Virus record (IMG/VR): IMGVR_UViG_3300017706_000666
Location: 1 to 58,876 of that record
From: a virus
DNA: 58,876 nt
Reading direction: 5' to 3' (one strand)
Shown here: positions 34,315 through 41,386 of the stretch, piece by piece
How the letters are laid out: each line of letters starts with the position of its first letter
Position numbering within the stretch: position 1 is the stretch's first letter
The notes under the pieces: model-generated
The model's input: only the letters and a program-made list of their open reading frames with translations
What the model was told of the DNA's origin: nothing
The model's database searches: none
Made by a program: the position numbers and the translations under genes

Positions 34315-34353
34315 CACAATAACCTGAAACCGACAGCCGTTATACTATTGAAC
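34313..34353 (+). promoter_or_regulatory. Early promoter-like element, copy 2
   Basis: GACACAATAACC, 13-14 bases, then GCCGTTATACTATTGAAC. It lies directly after the stop of the preceding gene and 38 bases before the ArdC-type gene start. Confidence 0.65.
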
Positions 34354-34354
34354 C

Positions 34355-34376
34355 GAGGGGGTAACAGGGCCCCCTC
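34355..34376 (+). promoter_or_regulatory. Hairpin in the leader of the ArdC-type gene
   Basis: GAGGGGG (34355-34361) and CCCCCTC (34370-34376) form a seven-pair stem with an 8-base loop, right at the expected 5' end of the transcript from element copy 2. There is no T tract, so it is not a terminator. A 5' stabilising hairpin or a control of translation is possible. Confidence 0.5.
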
Positions 34377-34390
34377 ACAATTGAATTCAG

Positions 34391-35317
34391 ATGAGCAAAG
34401 AGAAGCAAGACATCTACCAGAAAGTGACCGACCGCATCGTGGCTGGTCTCAACCAGAAGGGCCTCACATGGTTCCGTCCATGGACCTCCAACGGAATGAC
34501 GGGCCCCATCAACAACTCCACCGGGCGGTCCTACAAAGGCATCAACGTCCTCCTGTTGTGCGCCGAGGTTGTGGAGCATGGCTACGAACACAACGAGTGG
34601 GTCACGTACAAGCAGGCCGCTGCCAAAGGGGGCAACGTCAAGAAGGGTTCCCAGTCCACCTTCATTGTGTTCTGGAACATCATTTACAAGTGCGTTGACA
34701 GCGGCAAGACGTACCGCAAGTTGCAGGACGTGCCCGTGGGGATGCGCTACACAAAGCTGTTCTTCCCCCGCGCCTTCAACGTCTTCAACATCGACCAGTG
34801 CGAAGGGTTGGAGCCACGCCGGGAGAAGGTAGAGGTCACCGGAGAGTTCAACCCGATTGAGCAGGCCGAGAGCATCTACAAGGAGCAGTACCCCAAGGAG
34901 ATGCGCCCTACGTTGGCTCATGGCGGCGACAGCGCGTTCTACGTGCCCAGCAAGCACCACGTGCAAATGCCGAAGCAGGAGACCTTCGTGAGCAGTGACG
35001 ACTACTACAAGGTGCTGTTCCACGAGTTGGTCCACAGCACAGGCCACGAGACCATCCTCAAGCGCTTGGACAAGGTTGCCGCCTTCGGAGGCGATGCCTA
35101 CAGCAAGGAGGAGTTGGTTGCTGAGATTGGAGCCCAGTTCCTTGTGGGTCTGACAGGCATCCAGCCCAAAGACGACGAGACCAACAGCCAAGCCTACATC
35201 AACGGCTGGGTCAAGAAGCTACAGGACCAACCTAAGATGGCTCTGAGCGCCGCAAACAAGGCCATGAAAGCCGTGGACTTCATCACCGGGGAGGGAGCAG
35301 ACGCTCCTTCCTCATAA
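34391..35317 (+). CDS. ardC: ArdC-type antirestriction protein (ssDNA-binding domain plus zincin metallopeptidase)
   Basis: 308 residues. The N-terminal half (about 1-130) matches the ArdC/TraC ssDNA-binding domain: QKVTDRIVAGLNQKGLTWFRPW, GRSYKGINVLLL and GSQSTFIVFW. The C-terminal half has the zincin motif HELVHSTGH (211-219), with a downstream EELVAEIGAQFL (240-251) giving the third ligand. ArdC proteins of plasmids shield incoming DNA from type I and II restriction. As one of the first early genes, with its own promoter element and 5' hairpin, it is well placed for anti-restriction soon after entry. Substrate of the peptidase is unknown. Confidence 0.85.
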   Translation: MSKEKQDIYQKVTDRIVAGLNQKGLTWFRPWTSNGMTGPINNSTGRSYKGINVLLLCAEVVEHGYEHNEWVTYKQAAAKGGNVKKGSQSTFIVFWNIIYKCVDSGKTYRKLQDVPVGMRYTKLFFPRAFNVFNIDQCEGLEPRREKVEVTGEFNPIEQAESIYKEQYPKEMRPTLAHGGDSAFYVPSKHHVQMPKQETFVSSDDYYKVLFHELVHSTGHETILKRLDKVAAFGGDAYSKEELVAEIGAQFLVGLTGIQPKDDETNSQAYINGWVKKLQDQPKMALSAANKAMKAVDFITGEGADAPSS

Positions 35318-35330
35318 CCCCCCAAGAGAG

Positions 35331-35516
35331 ATGCTCAAGTACCTCCCCTCCCACATCGTTTACACCATGCATATGCTCGCGGTCATGAATATCGCGGGTG
35401 GATTCTTCGCACTCGGACTCCTTCTGGGTGAGCTGTTCCTGCTGTCAGTGTTCCCAGCTATCGCCGTGTTCTGCTGGACCACAAACGAACTGGCAAGGCG
35501 TGAACAGGGCCTTTAA
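35331..35516 (+). CDS. Small membrane protein
   Basis: 61 residues with two hydrophobic helices (about 10-28 and 29-48: MLAVMNIAGGFFALGLLLG and ELFLLSVFPAIAVFCW) and a charged C-terminus (NELARREQGL). It starts 14 bases after the ArdC stop, so it is in the same transcript. A small inner-membrane early protein could alter host envelope or exclude other phages; no family was recognised. Confidence 0.55.
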   Translation: MLKYLPSHIVYTMHMLAVMNIAGGFFALGLLLGELFLLSVFPAIAVFCWTTNELARREQGL

Positions 35517-35519
35517 TCT

Positions 35520-35583
35520 GTTAACATTCATTCACAAACCCCTGCACAATATGGAGAGACTTTACCCCGTTACTACTATAGAA
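35520..35583 (+). promoter_or_regulatory. Early promoter-like element, copy 3 (with upstream GTTAAC part)
   Basis: GTTAACATTCATTCACAA, then GCACAATA (35544-35551) and, one base further than usual, CGTTACTACTATAGAA ending at 35583. The next ATG is 13 bases downstream at 35596. Confidence 0.65.
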
Positions 35584-35595
35584 GCCACAGAGACA

Positions 35596-35802
35596 ATGAG
35601 CAAGAGAGAGAACCCGCAGTACGTAGTCATCGACAAGGATGAACTCAGAGACCTTCGCAGAGACCGCGACTGGGCAGACTTCTTCTGCAAGATGTTTCTC
35701 AAGGCTGAGCACAGAGGAGATTTAGACATGATGGTCAGACACGTGCACCCCCTTTGTAGATACGCAGAAATCAGAGGAATCGAAATACCATGGAAGAAAT
35801 GA
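35596..35802 (+). CDS. Unknown small early protein
   Basis: 68 residues, start chosen at the first ATG after promoter copy 3. The charged sequence (VVIDKDELRDLRRDRDWADF, then MFLKAEHRGDLDMMVRHVHPL) is helical. The stop overlaps the next start (ATGA at 35799). No family was recognised. Confidence 0.55.
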   Translation: MSKRENPQYVVIDKDELRDLRRDRDWADFFCKMFLKAEHRGDLDMMVRHVHPLCRYAEIRGIEIPWKK

Positions 35803-36098
35803 ACACATACCCATCCACCCCAATCGCATACGCCAGCTACCCCTACACCGGGGTGGTCCGCACCGACCGCAAGTTCCGAGCTACCATCCAGTTCTACACT
35901 GGGAGCGCATGGGGCCGAGGTACATGGGCCTGCGCCAAGACCTTCAACAGCGAGGGCCACGTGGACAACTTCATCAACTACATGAAGCGCAAAAAGGGCT
36001 GGAACGTTGACGAGGTTTGGTACACAGCAAACGTCACCCCGCTCAAGGATTCTTGGGCCTACGAGGGCAAGCCAGTGAACCACTCACAGCTCACATAG
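35790..36098 (+). CDS. Unknown small early protein
   Basis: 102 residues from 35790, or 99 from the ATG at 35799, which would give the ATGA overlap common in this genome. It has a beta-rich, aromatic sequence (TIQFYTGSAWGRGTWACAK, then FINYMKRKKGWNVDEVWYTA). The compact basic/aromatic make-up suggests a small single-domain protein. Not recognised. Confidence 0.55.
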   Translation: MEEMNTYPSTPIAYASYPYTGVVRTDRKFRATIQFYTGSAWGRGTWACAKTFNSEGHVDNFINYMKRKKGWNVDEVWYTANVTPLKDSWAYEGKPVNHSQLT

Positions 36099-36099
36099 T

Positions 36100-36161
36100 G
36101 TTAACATCCATTAACAACCAGCGCACAATAACAGGGAGACCCCGGCGTTATTACTATAGAA
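36100..36161 (+). promoter_or_regulatory. Early promoter-like element, copy 4 (with upstream GTTAAC part)
   Basis: GTTAACATCCATTAACAA, GCACAATA (36123-36130), then GCGTTATTACTATAGAA ending at 36161. It is a consensus-like copy, 22 bases before the ATG at 36184. Confidence 0.7.
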
Positions 36162-36183
36162 CCCCCCCTAAAAAACACATCAC

Positions 36184-36471
36184 ATGGGACAGAAAGCAAA
36201 GCAAATTGACACCATCACCCTTGGCACCCACTTCCTTGGGGCCATCTTCAACGGAGACCTGACTGGTCTCACCGCGAACGAAGAGCACCTCATCAACTCA
36301 GAGTTGGACTTCCAGCGTGGAGAGGCAGAGGAGCAGTTCGGTGAGGACCTCTCCGCCGTGACGTTCGAATGCACCAGCAGTGAACGCTACATCTGCGGAT
36401 GCGACCTCACGAAGCAATGGAGCGAATGCGTGGAGGTCAAGGTTGTTGCACTTGTAAATGAGCAGTCATGA
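36184..36471 (+). CDS. Unknown small acidic early protein
   Basis: 95 residues. The phrase LGAIFNGDLTGLTANEEHLI resembles the GD-sGLt-eE motif of small proteins found in plasmids and phages (DUF6926-like, low certainty). The second half has four Cys (FECTSS, YICGCDL, SECVEV), which could bind a metal. Its stop overlaps the next start (ATGA). Driven by promoter copy 4. Confidence 0.6.
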   Translation: MGQKAKQIDTITLGTHFLGAIFNGDLTGLTANEEHLINSELDFQRGEAEEQFGEDLSAVTFECTSSERYICGCDLTKQWSECVEVKVVALVNEQS

Positions 36472-36617
36472 AGAGGTACACCATCCACCTATACCACGGA
36501 GGCGAAAGGCCAGACGAGAAGGTTCAGACCAACGTCCTGACCACAGCCCAGACCATCGCCGTGGGAGCAGAACACGCCGTCATCATTGATAACCTCAAAG
36601 GAGAAGTGATATCATGA
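36468..36617 (+). CDS. Unknown 49-residue early protein
   Basis: A short frame, MKRYTIHLYHGGERPDEKVQ onwards, ending in VIIDNLKGEVIS. Both ends overlap neighbours by the ATGA pattern (36468 and 36614), which strongly supports translation. It looks like a small alpha/beta protein. No function was recognised. Confidence 0.6.
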   Translation: MKRYTIHLYHGGERPDEKVQTNVLTTAQTIAVGAEHAVIIDNLKGEVIS

Positions 36618-36847
36618 GCGCCTTCGACAACTCCCCCAACCCATTCATTGAGCTGGACCTGTGCAAGCAGGAGCTAGCCGAGGCATACGAGTTCTTCGCA
36701 GGGGCTGACCCCGAAGCACAGGCGTTAGTCATCGAGGCCCTAGACAAGAAGTACAGATTGTCTTTGCACGTCGCCTACGACAAAAGGTACAGAGAAGACC
36801 GCCGCCTGCCGCCAACCTGCTTGGCACTGGCACTGAGAAAGCGTTAA
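36614..36847 (+). CDS. Unknown small early protein
   Basis: 77 residues starting MSAFDNSPNPFIELDLCKQ, with helical segments and a basic C-terminus. The opening MS-FD-(S/T)P-PF also begins the 79-residue gene at 38746 (MSVFDKTPRPFEV), which may point to a shared origin or interaction peptide. Last in a three-gene coupled group; its stop falls within promoter copy 5. Confidence 0.55.
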   Translation: MSAFDNSPNPFIELDLCKQELAEAYEFFAGADPEAQALVIEALDKKYRLSLHVAYDKRYREDRRLPPTCLALALRKR

Positions 36848-36904
36848 CGTCCATTAACAACCTGAGCACAATAACAGCAAACCTGCCGCGTTATTACTAT
36901 AGAA
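36843..36904 (+). promoter_or_regulatory. Early promoter-like element, copy 5 (with upstream GTTAAC part)
   Basis: GTTAACGTCCATTAACAA, GCACAATA (36866-36873), then GCGTTATTACTATAGAA ending at 36904, 25 bases before the ATG at 36930. Confidence 0.7.
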
Positions 36905-36929
36905 GAAGTTCAATTCAAATCTTAATAAA

Positions 36930-38195
36930 ATGACCGAAGTAAAATTCAACATCGACATCGAGACAGACATGATGTCCATCGCTCAAAGCATAGTAGCCAA
37001 CAACTGCTTGGACCTCGTGAAGTGTAAGTACACCTTCAAGAAAGCCCTGTCCGTGGCTTTCTACAACAAGCACAAGGACTCCATGGGCCACTGCAACTTG
37101 CGCATCTGGAACGTAAGCACTGAAGAGGTGGCTGAGCTCAAGGCAGAGCTTTTACCAGAGGGGCTCACGGAACTTGGGCGGTCAGTTCGCCAGCGTATGG
37201 AGAAGCAAATCATAGAGGAGTCAGGTAAGCGATACGCTCACATTGGAGGCTCTGAGATGAAGCAGTTCCAAGATGCCATCGACGTGGCCTTCGGAGTGGA
37301 TACATCGCCGCAGAGCGGACGCAAGTTCGACTACAGCTACGAGTTCAACAGAGTCATTGAATGCTTGGACGACATCGAGTCCCACGGACTCTACACACGA
37401 CTCGACCAAGACATAGTTGAAGATTGCAACACCCGTGCACGTCGCAAGTTCAAGCGTGGTCGCTTACTCAAGAAGGACACCCTGAAGGGCCTCGATGCCA
37501 GCGCGTACACCATCAACGTGGACGCAGTTGTGCAGGACCACCCAGACATCATGGATGGCATCAAGGTCGTCCCTCCTGTTCTCCGTCTCTCTAAAGAGCA
37601 AGGTGACACTGAGTTCCAGATGAACCGCGTCTTGCCTGATGGCACCGAGAAGTACATGACGTACCCGAACAATCTGTTCGCCGCCGTCAACGAGCTGGGC
37701 AGTATGCTCAAGCGCCGAGAGGCTGGGGCTATCAAGAAGGCCACCGAGAACGCCGCTCAGGGCCGTGACCTCAGAGAGGACAACGGATTCTACACCAACG
37801 AGGAACTCGCTATCCTGTTGCAGGGTGTTGAGGTCCCTGAGGAGCAGACCTACGCCGTCATCGACACAGGCAAGCTCAACGAGTACAGCTGTAGTCGTCT
37901 GGTGACTGACGCAGAACGCCACGCTGTTGTGGAGGAGCTGTTCGCCGCTGGTCGCAACCCCATCATCGTCAAGAGTGGTATGACCCACGCCAAGGCGAAG
38001 AAGGTAGAGGCCAAGCTCCAGCGTTCCGCCGCCCTTGCCTCGAAGCAGAAGAATGTCTGCGAGCGTATCACCTCTCTGCGTGAGAAGCTAGAGGATTTGG
38101 TCAAGGAGAACAGGAACTTGTCGGAGTCCAAGTCTGCCAACGACGAAGAGATGATGGAGCTAATTAACAATGCTTCACAAGTCAGCGCACAATAA
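36930..38195 (+). CDS. Unknown early protein, 421 residues
   Basis: The largest unknown in the early block. It starts MTEVKFNIDIETDMMSIAQSI; the first 200 residues are mixed and charged with several basic patches (RRKFKRGRLLKKD). The centre has KVVPPVLRLSKEQGD, and the last 70 residues are a coiled coil (ITSLREKLEDLVKENRNLSE). Size and charge would suit a nucleic-acid-binding or host-interaction protein, but no motif allows a call. It has its own promoter (copy 5), and copy 6 overlaps its stop. Confidence 0.6.
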   Translation: MTEVKFNIDIETDMMSIAQSIVANNCLDLVKCKYTFKKALSVAFYNKHKDSMGHCNLRIWNVSTEEVAELKAELLPEGLTELGRSVRQRMEKQIIEESGKRYAHIGGSEMKQFQDAIDVAFGVDTSPQSGRKFDYSYEFNRVIECLDDIESHGLYTRLDQDIVEDCNTRARRKFKRGRLLKKDTLKGLDASAYTINVDAVVQDHPDIMDGIKVVPPVLRLSKEQGDTEFQMNRVLPDGTEKYMTYPNNLFAAVNELGSMLKRREAGAIKKATENAAQGRDLREDNGFYTNEELAILLQGVEVPEEQTYAVIDTGKLNEYSCSRLVTDAERHAVVEELFAAGRNPIIVKSGMTHAKAKKVEAKLQRSAALASKQKNVCERITSLREKLEDLVKENRNLSESKSANDEEMMELINNASQVSAQ

Positions 38196-38225
38196 CAAGG
38201 AAAGTCCTGCGTTATTACTGTAGAA
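38163..38225 (+). promoter_or_regulatory. Early promoter-like element, copy 6
   Basis: ATTAACAATGCTTCACAA, GCACAATA (38187-38194), then GCGTTATTACTGTAGAA ending at 38225, 22 bases before the ATG at 38248. The upstream half lies inside the end of the preceding coding sequence, showing that the element is kept even where it must also encode protein. Confidence 0.65.
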
Positions 38226-38247
38226 ACCACATGAAAAACACATCATC

Positions 38248-38505
38248 ATGAGCAACATTGTGAAGACAACCAAGGATGGATGGGGCGTGAGCCCCGCCAT
38301 CGAACAAACCGCCCGCACCTACGACACCTTCGGGCACCTGTTCTACGAAATCAGGAACTGCGTCCGCAAAATGACCCCGGACGAGATGATTACCGAACTC
38401 CGGTACTTCGTCCAGTGTCTGGTTGAAGAAATCGACAACGCAGAGAGCGAGGTCGGTGGCCTTGAATACGAAACCATAGAAGAGTGTGACGATGATGAAG
38501 GTTAA
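38248..38505 (+). CDS. Unknown small acidic early protein
   Basis: 85 residues, MSNIVKTTKDGWGVSPAIEQ onwards, with a helical middle (KMTPDEMITELRYFVQCLVE) and a very acidic end (YETIEECDDDEG). Such acidic tails occur in DNA mimics and in partners of basic proteins, but nothing proves that here. It overlaps the next gene by 14 bases. Confidence 0.55.
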   Translation: MSNIVKTTKDGWGVSPAIEQTARTYDTFGHLFYEIRNCVRKMTPDEMITELRYFVQCLVEEIDNAESEVGGLEYETIEECDDDEG

Positions 38506-38725
38506 GGCATTCATGACTCCACACCGAGAGCTAGCTCAACAGATTCTCTTCTTTGAGGAAGGCAAGCTAGACGTGGACCAAACCCTTGACCTGTTCTCCG
38601 TCCTGATTCAGAACGGCATGGCATGGACACTTCAAGGTAGCTACGGTCGAATGGCACGCCATCTCATCGACCAAAAAAGTTTATCCGAGGATGGCACAAT
38701 AACCCACGAGTTCCTGCCGTTCTAA
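38492..38725 (+). CDS. Small LQGSYGR-motif protein (DUF7417-like)
   Basis: 77 residues from ATG 38492 (a GTG at 38486 is also possible). The pattern QQILFFEEGKLDVDQTLDLF, then GMAWTLQGSYGRMARHLID, matches a small conserved phage protein whose hallmark is LQG-YGR-A--LI (DUF7417-like, from memory). Its function is unknown, but its spread in unrelated phages suggests a host-takeover role. Its C-terminal codons overlap promoter copy 7. Confidence 0.6.
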   Translation: MMKVKAFMTPHRELAQQILFFEEGKLDVDQTLDLFSVLIQNGMAWTLQGSYGRMARHLIDQKSLSEDGTITHEFLPF

Positions 38726-38733
38726 TTACAGAA
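38694..38733 (+). promoter_or_regulatory. Early promoter-like element, copy 7
   Basis: GCACAATAACCC (38694 on), then GCCGTTCTAATTACAGAAA ending near 38733, 12 bases before the ATG at 38746. The downstream half is less conserved than in copies 4-6. It overlaps the coding end of the preceding gene. Confidence 0.5.
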
Positions 38734-38745
38734 ACCCCAATCAAA

Positions 38746-38985
38746 ATGAGTGTATTCGATAAGACCCCACGACCCTTCGAGGTCCAGATGAACAAGGCCA
38801 CCGAGTCCGGTGTGCTCAAGATTCAAATCGGTGAGCTGGAGCTCAGCATCACCACCCTCAACGGCGTGAACGAAGCCGTCGTCTTCTCCAAGAGCGGAGA
38901 CCAAGTCACACAGCGCACGTTTGCCGACTTCAATGATGTCATCTCCTTCTTCTGGAAGTTGGAGCACATTGATATAGACGGATGA
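38746..38985 (+). CDS. Unknown small early protein
   Basis: 79 residues beginning MSVFDKTPRPFEVQMNKAT, with strands VLKIQIGELELSITTLNG and an acidic C-terminal helix. The N-terminal words resemble those of the gene at 36614. Driven by promoter copy 7. No function was recognised. Confidence 0.55.
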   Translation: MSVFDKTPRPFEVQMNKATESGVLKIQIGELELSITTLNGVNEAVVFSKSGDQVTQRTFADFNDVISFFWKLEHIDIDG

Positions 38986-38986
38986 C

Positions 38987-39082
38987 ATGAGAGATAAAAA
39001 TTTTTCTGATGCCATGTGCAATATTGGTTGGCTTGGCATCGTTATAACATTGATAGTCATTTTAATCCAATCAACATGCTAA
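38987..39082 (+). CDS. Possible 31-residue membrane peptide
   Basis: ATG at 38987, two bases after the previous stop. The product (start MRDKNFSDAMCNIG) has one strong hydrophobic helix (WLGIVITLIVILI). It overlaps the next gene start by 7 bases and covers promoter copy 8 entirely. It could be a genuine membrane peptide or an accident of the promoter sequence. Confidence 0.3.
   Translation: MRDKNFSDAMCNIGWLGIVITLIVILIQSTC
39016..39055 (+). promoter_or_regulatory. Early promoter-like element, copy 8
   Basis: TGTGCAATATTGG, then ATCGTTATAACATTGATAG, aligning with copy 2 (CGTTATA-CTATTGA). It ends 20 bases before the ATG at 39076. Confidence 0.5.
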
Positions 39083-39282
39083 CAGCAGACACCCCTCCAA
39101 GAGAACGCAACACGTTCAAGCAACAGGACACTGAGACAATCTGTTCCTCCTTTCTTCAAGCCTGTCGCCAGTACGACATGGGAAAGCTAACGCCAGACCA
39201 ATTCACACAGCGTTGTATGCGTATCAACGACGACGCAGAGAACTACGGACTGACAGACTCATTAAAGGACTGGGAAACATGA
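39076..39282 (+). CDS. Unknown small early protein
   Basis: 68 residues, ATG at 39076 chosen because it follows promoter copy 8. Helical and polar (ETICSSFLQACRQYDMGKLT, then CMRINDDAENYG). Its stop overlaps the next start (ATGA at 39279). No family was recognised. Confidence 0.55.
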   Translation: MLTADTPPRERNTFKQQDTETICSSFLQACRQYDMGKLTPDQFTQRCMRINDDAENYGLTDSLKDWET

Positions 39283-39491
39283 GTTTGAGAAAAAAGTTCA
39301 CAAGTAAAGTGTTAAAACTGTTGAAAGTTTCACACATGTTCCCGAACTTCGCAAAACAAGCGAACGAGGAGCGCAAACAATTCGTCAAGCTGTTGCAACA
39401 CCAGAGCCTAATGCTCGACGAGTACGAAAACTTAGTTGCTGAGTACGACGAGCAACTCAATAAAGAAACCCAAATTCAATCCAATGAGTGA
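39279..39491 (+). CDS. Unknown small coiled-coil protein
   Basis: 70 residues, a basic N-terminus (MSLRKKFTSKVLKLLK) followed by a helical, partly coiled-coil region (QSLMLDEYENLVAEYDEQL). Coupled to the preceding gene by ATGA and overlapping the annealase gene by 8 bases, so it may serve the recombination genes that follow. Function unknown. Confidence 0.55.
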   Translation: MSLRKKFTSKVLKLLKVSHMFPNFAKQANEERKQFVKLLQHQSLMLDEYENLVAEYDEQLNKETQIQSNE

Positions 39492-40017
39492 TTACAAATT
39501 CAAGACCACGAACATACGTGGCAAGGCATACGTCGATGTAAGCGAGCGTGTCAAATTCTTCCGTCAAGAAGAGCAATACAAGAACTGGACCATCTCCACA
39601 GAGGTAACGATGTTGGATGACAAGGACGAGTGCATCTGCAAGACCATCATCGCCGACCCCGAACAACGTGTCATCGCAACAGGACTTGCTCACGAGGTCA
39701 AGTCTGCCAGCAACATCAACAAGACGAGCTACGTAGAGAACTGCGAGACGTCAGCTGTAGGACGCGCACTCGCCATGCTTGGAATCGGAATCGATGTAAG
39801 CATTGCATCAGCAAACGAGGTCAAGGAAGCTATCGCTAAGCAAAACGTCAGCGAGGACACGACTGAAGCAGACTACCAAAAAGCAGTGACCTACCTGAAG
39901 AACTCAGAGGACGTGGTCGAGGCGTGGAAGAAAATTAGCAAGCAATCGAAGACGATGTTCTCAAAGGAGAAGTTTGACAGACTTCAAGCGTTTGCAGTAG
40001 AAAAATCCAAGTCCTGA
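39484..40017 (+). CDS. Putative single-strand annealing / ssDNA-binding recombination protein
   Basis: 177 residues. The motif YVENCETSAVGRALAMLGIG (83-102) followed by SIASANEVKEAI is typical of a phage protein family found beside RecE-like exonucleases and described as ERF/Rad52-like annealing or ssDNA-binding proteins. The N-terminus (IRGKAYVDVSERVKFF, then ISTEVTML) adds a beta-rich half. It ends on the start of the exonuclease gene (TGATG), a typical two-component recombination unit. The role in annealing is inferred from motif and neighbour. Confidence 0.6.
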   Translation: MSDYKFKTTNIRGKAYVDVSERVKFFRQEEQYKNWTISTEVTMLDDKDECICKTIIADPEQRVIATGLAHEVKSASNINKTSYVENCETSAVGRALAMLGIGIDVSIASANEVKEAIAKQNVSEDTTEADYQKAVTYLKNSEDVVEAWKKISKQSKTMFSKEKFDRLQAFAVEKSKS

Positions 40018-40781
40018 TGCTGAGTATTAAGCTAGCAGAATCAGTAGGCAAGGGCCACCTGTCCTACAGCTCCATTAAGTATGCGCTTCAAGACATGAAG
40101 CTATGGGAGATGTACATGAGGGGTCAGCTCTTCAAGGAAAGCGATGCACTGACCTTCGGTAGCATGTACGACTGCCTACTCTTCACTCCAGAGGATTTCG
40201 ATAAGCAATTCATGGTGCTCAATGACAGCTCCAAGTGTGAGGAGATAGGTGGTCGTGCGCCACGCATGACCAACAAGTACAAGGCTTGGGCTAAGGACTT
40301 TCAAGAAGAGGCAGACCAGAAAGGTCTCAAGCTCATTGGCGAGGACGACTTTCAGAAAGCCAAGGAGATGATTGAAAGGCTGAAGGTCAGTGGGGTCTTA
40401 GAAACATACCTCATCGGCAACTACCAGCACGAGTTCAATGAGCAAATCAACGGCGTTCCGGTAAGAGGATTCCTTGATTGCCTGAACGAGAATTACATCA
40501 GTGACCACAAGACCACTCGTGGACTGAAACAGTTTAGGTACGCTGTTAGAGATTACGGATACGACATCCAAGCGTACATCTACTGTACAGTGCTCGGACT
40601 TGACACCTTCTACTGGGTGGCTCAGGAAAAGAGCTATCCGTATGCCATCGGAGTTTACCAAGCAAGTGAAGAGACGTTGGTCTCAGGTCAGGAGAAGTTC
40701 AATAAAGCGGTCGATAGAATTAATCGCTATCTGGACAATAACCTGAAGACTGACACGTTCTTCATAAAAGGAATGATTTAA
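40017..40781 (+). CDS. RecE-like PD-(D/E)XK exonuclease
   Basis: 254 residues with the PD-(D/E)XK exonuclease order: LSYSSIKYALQD (15-26), TFGSMYDCLLFTPEDF (46-61), the acidic strand GVPVRGFLDCL (146-156, D154), the core ISDHKTT (161-167, D163 and K165) and GYDIQAYIY (181-189). This is the arrangement of the RecE C-terminal domain (DUF3799 type), which resects double-stranded DNA 5' to 3'. It works with the annealing protein encoded directly before it. Likely used in concatemer formation and repair. Confidence 0.8.
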   Translation: MLSIKLAESVGKGHLSYSSIKYALQDMKLWEMYMRGQLFKESDALTFGSMYDCLLFTPEDFDKQFMVLNDSSKCEEIGGRAPRMTNKYKAWAKDFQEEADQKGLKLIGEDDFQKAKEMIERLKVSGVLETYLIGNYQHEFNEQINGVPVRGFLDCLNENYISDHKTTRGLKQFRYAVRDYGYDIQAYIYCTVLGLDTFYWVAQEKSYPYAIGVYQASEETLVSGQEKFNKAVDRINRYLDNNLKTDTFFIKGMI

Positions 40782-40782
40782 A

Positions 40783-41049
40783 ATGACACTACAACAACTC
40801 ATCAACAAGGCCAACCTCCACTTTGGAGTGGATGTGTCCTCACCAGCTAGCTTCAGTCAAGATTCATTCGAGGCGCGTTGCCTGACCACGTACTACGCAA
40901 TCACACAAATGAAGGCTACGTACAATGACTTGTCAAAGGCGATGCAGTCTGATAGAAACGAGCTCCGCTTGATGTGGTTGTATGCAGAAGGAAATCTCGG
41001 CGTCGTGAACAAGCGCCGTGAATACAAAGCGTTCACAAACACCCTTTAA
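40783..41049 (+). CDS. Small HTH protein, distant DnaA domain IV-like
   Basis: 88 residues. Residues 31-75 (ARCLTTYYAITQMKATYNDL, SKAMQSDRNEL) align in spacing with the DnaA domain IV-like parts of the proteins at 41733 and 45413 (ARMIFSKIL ... SIGKYLGKSHCTV). The HSTV-type signature is lost here, so DNA binding is uncertain. It starts one base after the exonuclease stop and sits in the recombination/replication transcript. Confidence 0.5.
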   Translation: MTLQQLINKANLHFGVDVSSPASFSQDSFEARCLTTYYAITQMKATYNDLSKAMQSDRNELRLMWLYAEGNLGVVNKRREYKAFTNTL

Positions 41050-41061
41050 TTTTTTCATACC

Positions 41062-41322
41062 ATGGCTGATAACAGCAACGTGTATGCGGGATACACAGAA
41101 TCCCCGCGAGTCCAACAGCGTATCTCTTTCACAACGGAAGAGCTTGACAACCTCAAGCAGTACGCTACTGAGAAAGGACGTGTCTATTTGACCGTCGTGT
41201 CAGTCCCACATAAGGACGACAACAGAAAGATGAAAGCCTTTTGTGAGGTCTATGACCCCAATGCTCCCAAAGAGCAAGACAGAAAGGCAAACGCAATGAC
41301 TACCACCGAGGTTCCGTTCTAA
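41062..41322 (+). CDS. Unknown small early protein with SSB-like tail
   Basis: 86 residues with strands RVYLTVVSVPHK and MKAFCEVYDP, and the C-terminal end TTTEVPF. The last residues recall the DDIPF tail with which SSB proteins recruit partners, but the acidic residues are mostly missing and the protein is too short for a normal OB fold. It is the last gene before a strong terminator and ends the recombination transcript. A small ssDNA-binding accessory is possible. Confidence 0.5.
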   Translation: MADNSNVYAGYTESPRVQQRISFTTEELDNLKQYATEKGRVYLTVVSVPHKDDNRKMKAFCEVYDPNAPKEQDRKANAMTTTEVPF

Positions 41323-41337
41323 GGTTTCACGGAGATT

Positions 41338-41378
41338 ACTAGTCGAGGGTCACCGACACCCTTACTTTGTTGACTAGT
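41338..41378 (+). other. Hairpin between early gene and terminator
   Basis: ACTAGTC (41338-41344) pairs with GACTAGT (41372-41378), enclosing a smaller GGGT/ACCC stem (41347-41350 with 41358-41361). It may protect the 3' end of the mRNA or act with the terminator just downstream. Confidence 0.45.
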
Positions 41379-41386
41379 CATTGTCT

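Noticed and set aside
34340-35191. Minus-strand frame of 283 residues
   Set aside because: It lies opposite the clear ArdC gene. The translation is Leu/Val/His-rich with no domain, as expected for the antisense of a GC-rich coding sequence.
35520-35590. Likeness of the element's ACTATAGA end to the T7-type promoter (CACTATAGGG)
   Set aside because: Only seven bases agree, the upstream part is different, and no single-subunit RNA polymerase gene was recognised in the complete genome.
37464-37988. Minus-strand frame of 174 residues
   Set aside because: Antisense to the middle of the 421-residue early gene, without domain pattern or start signals.
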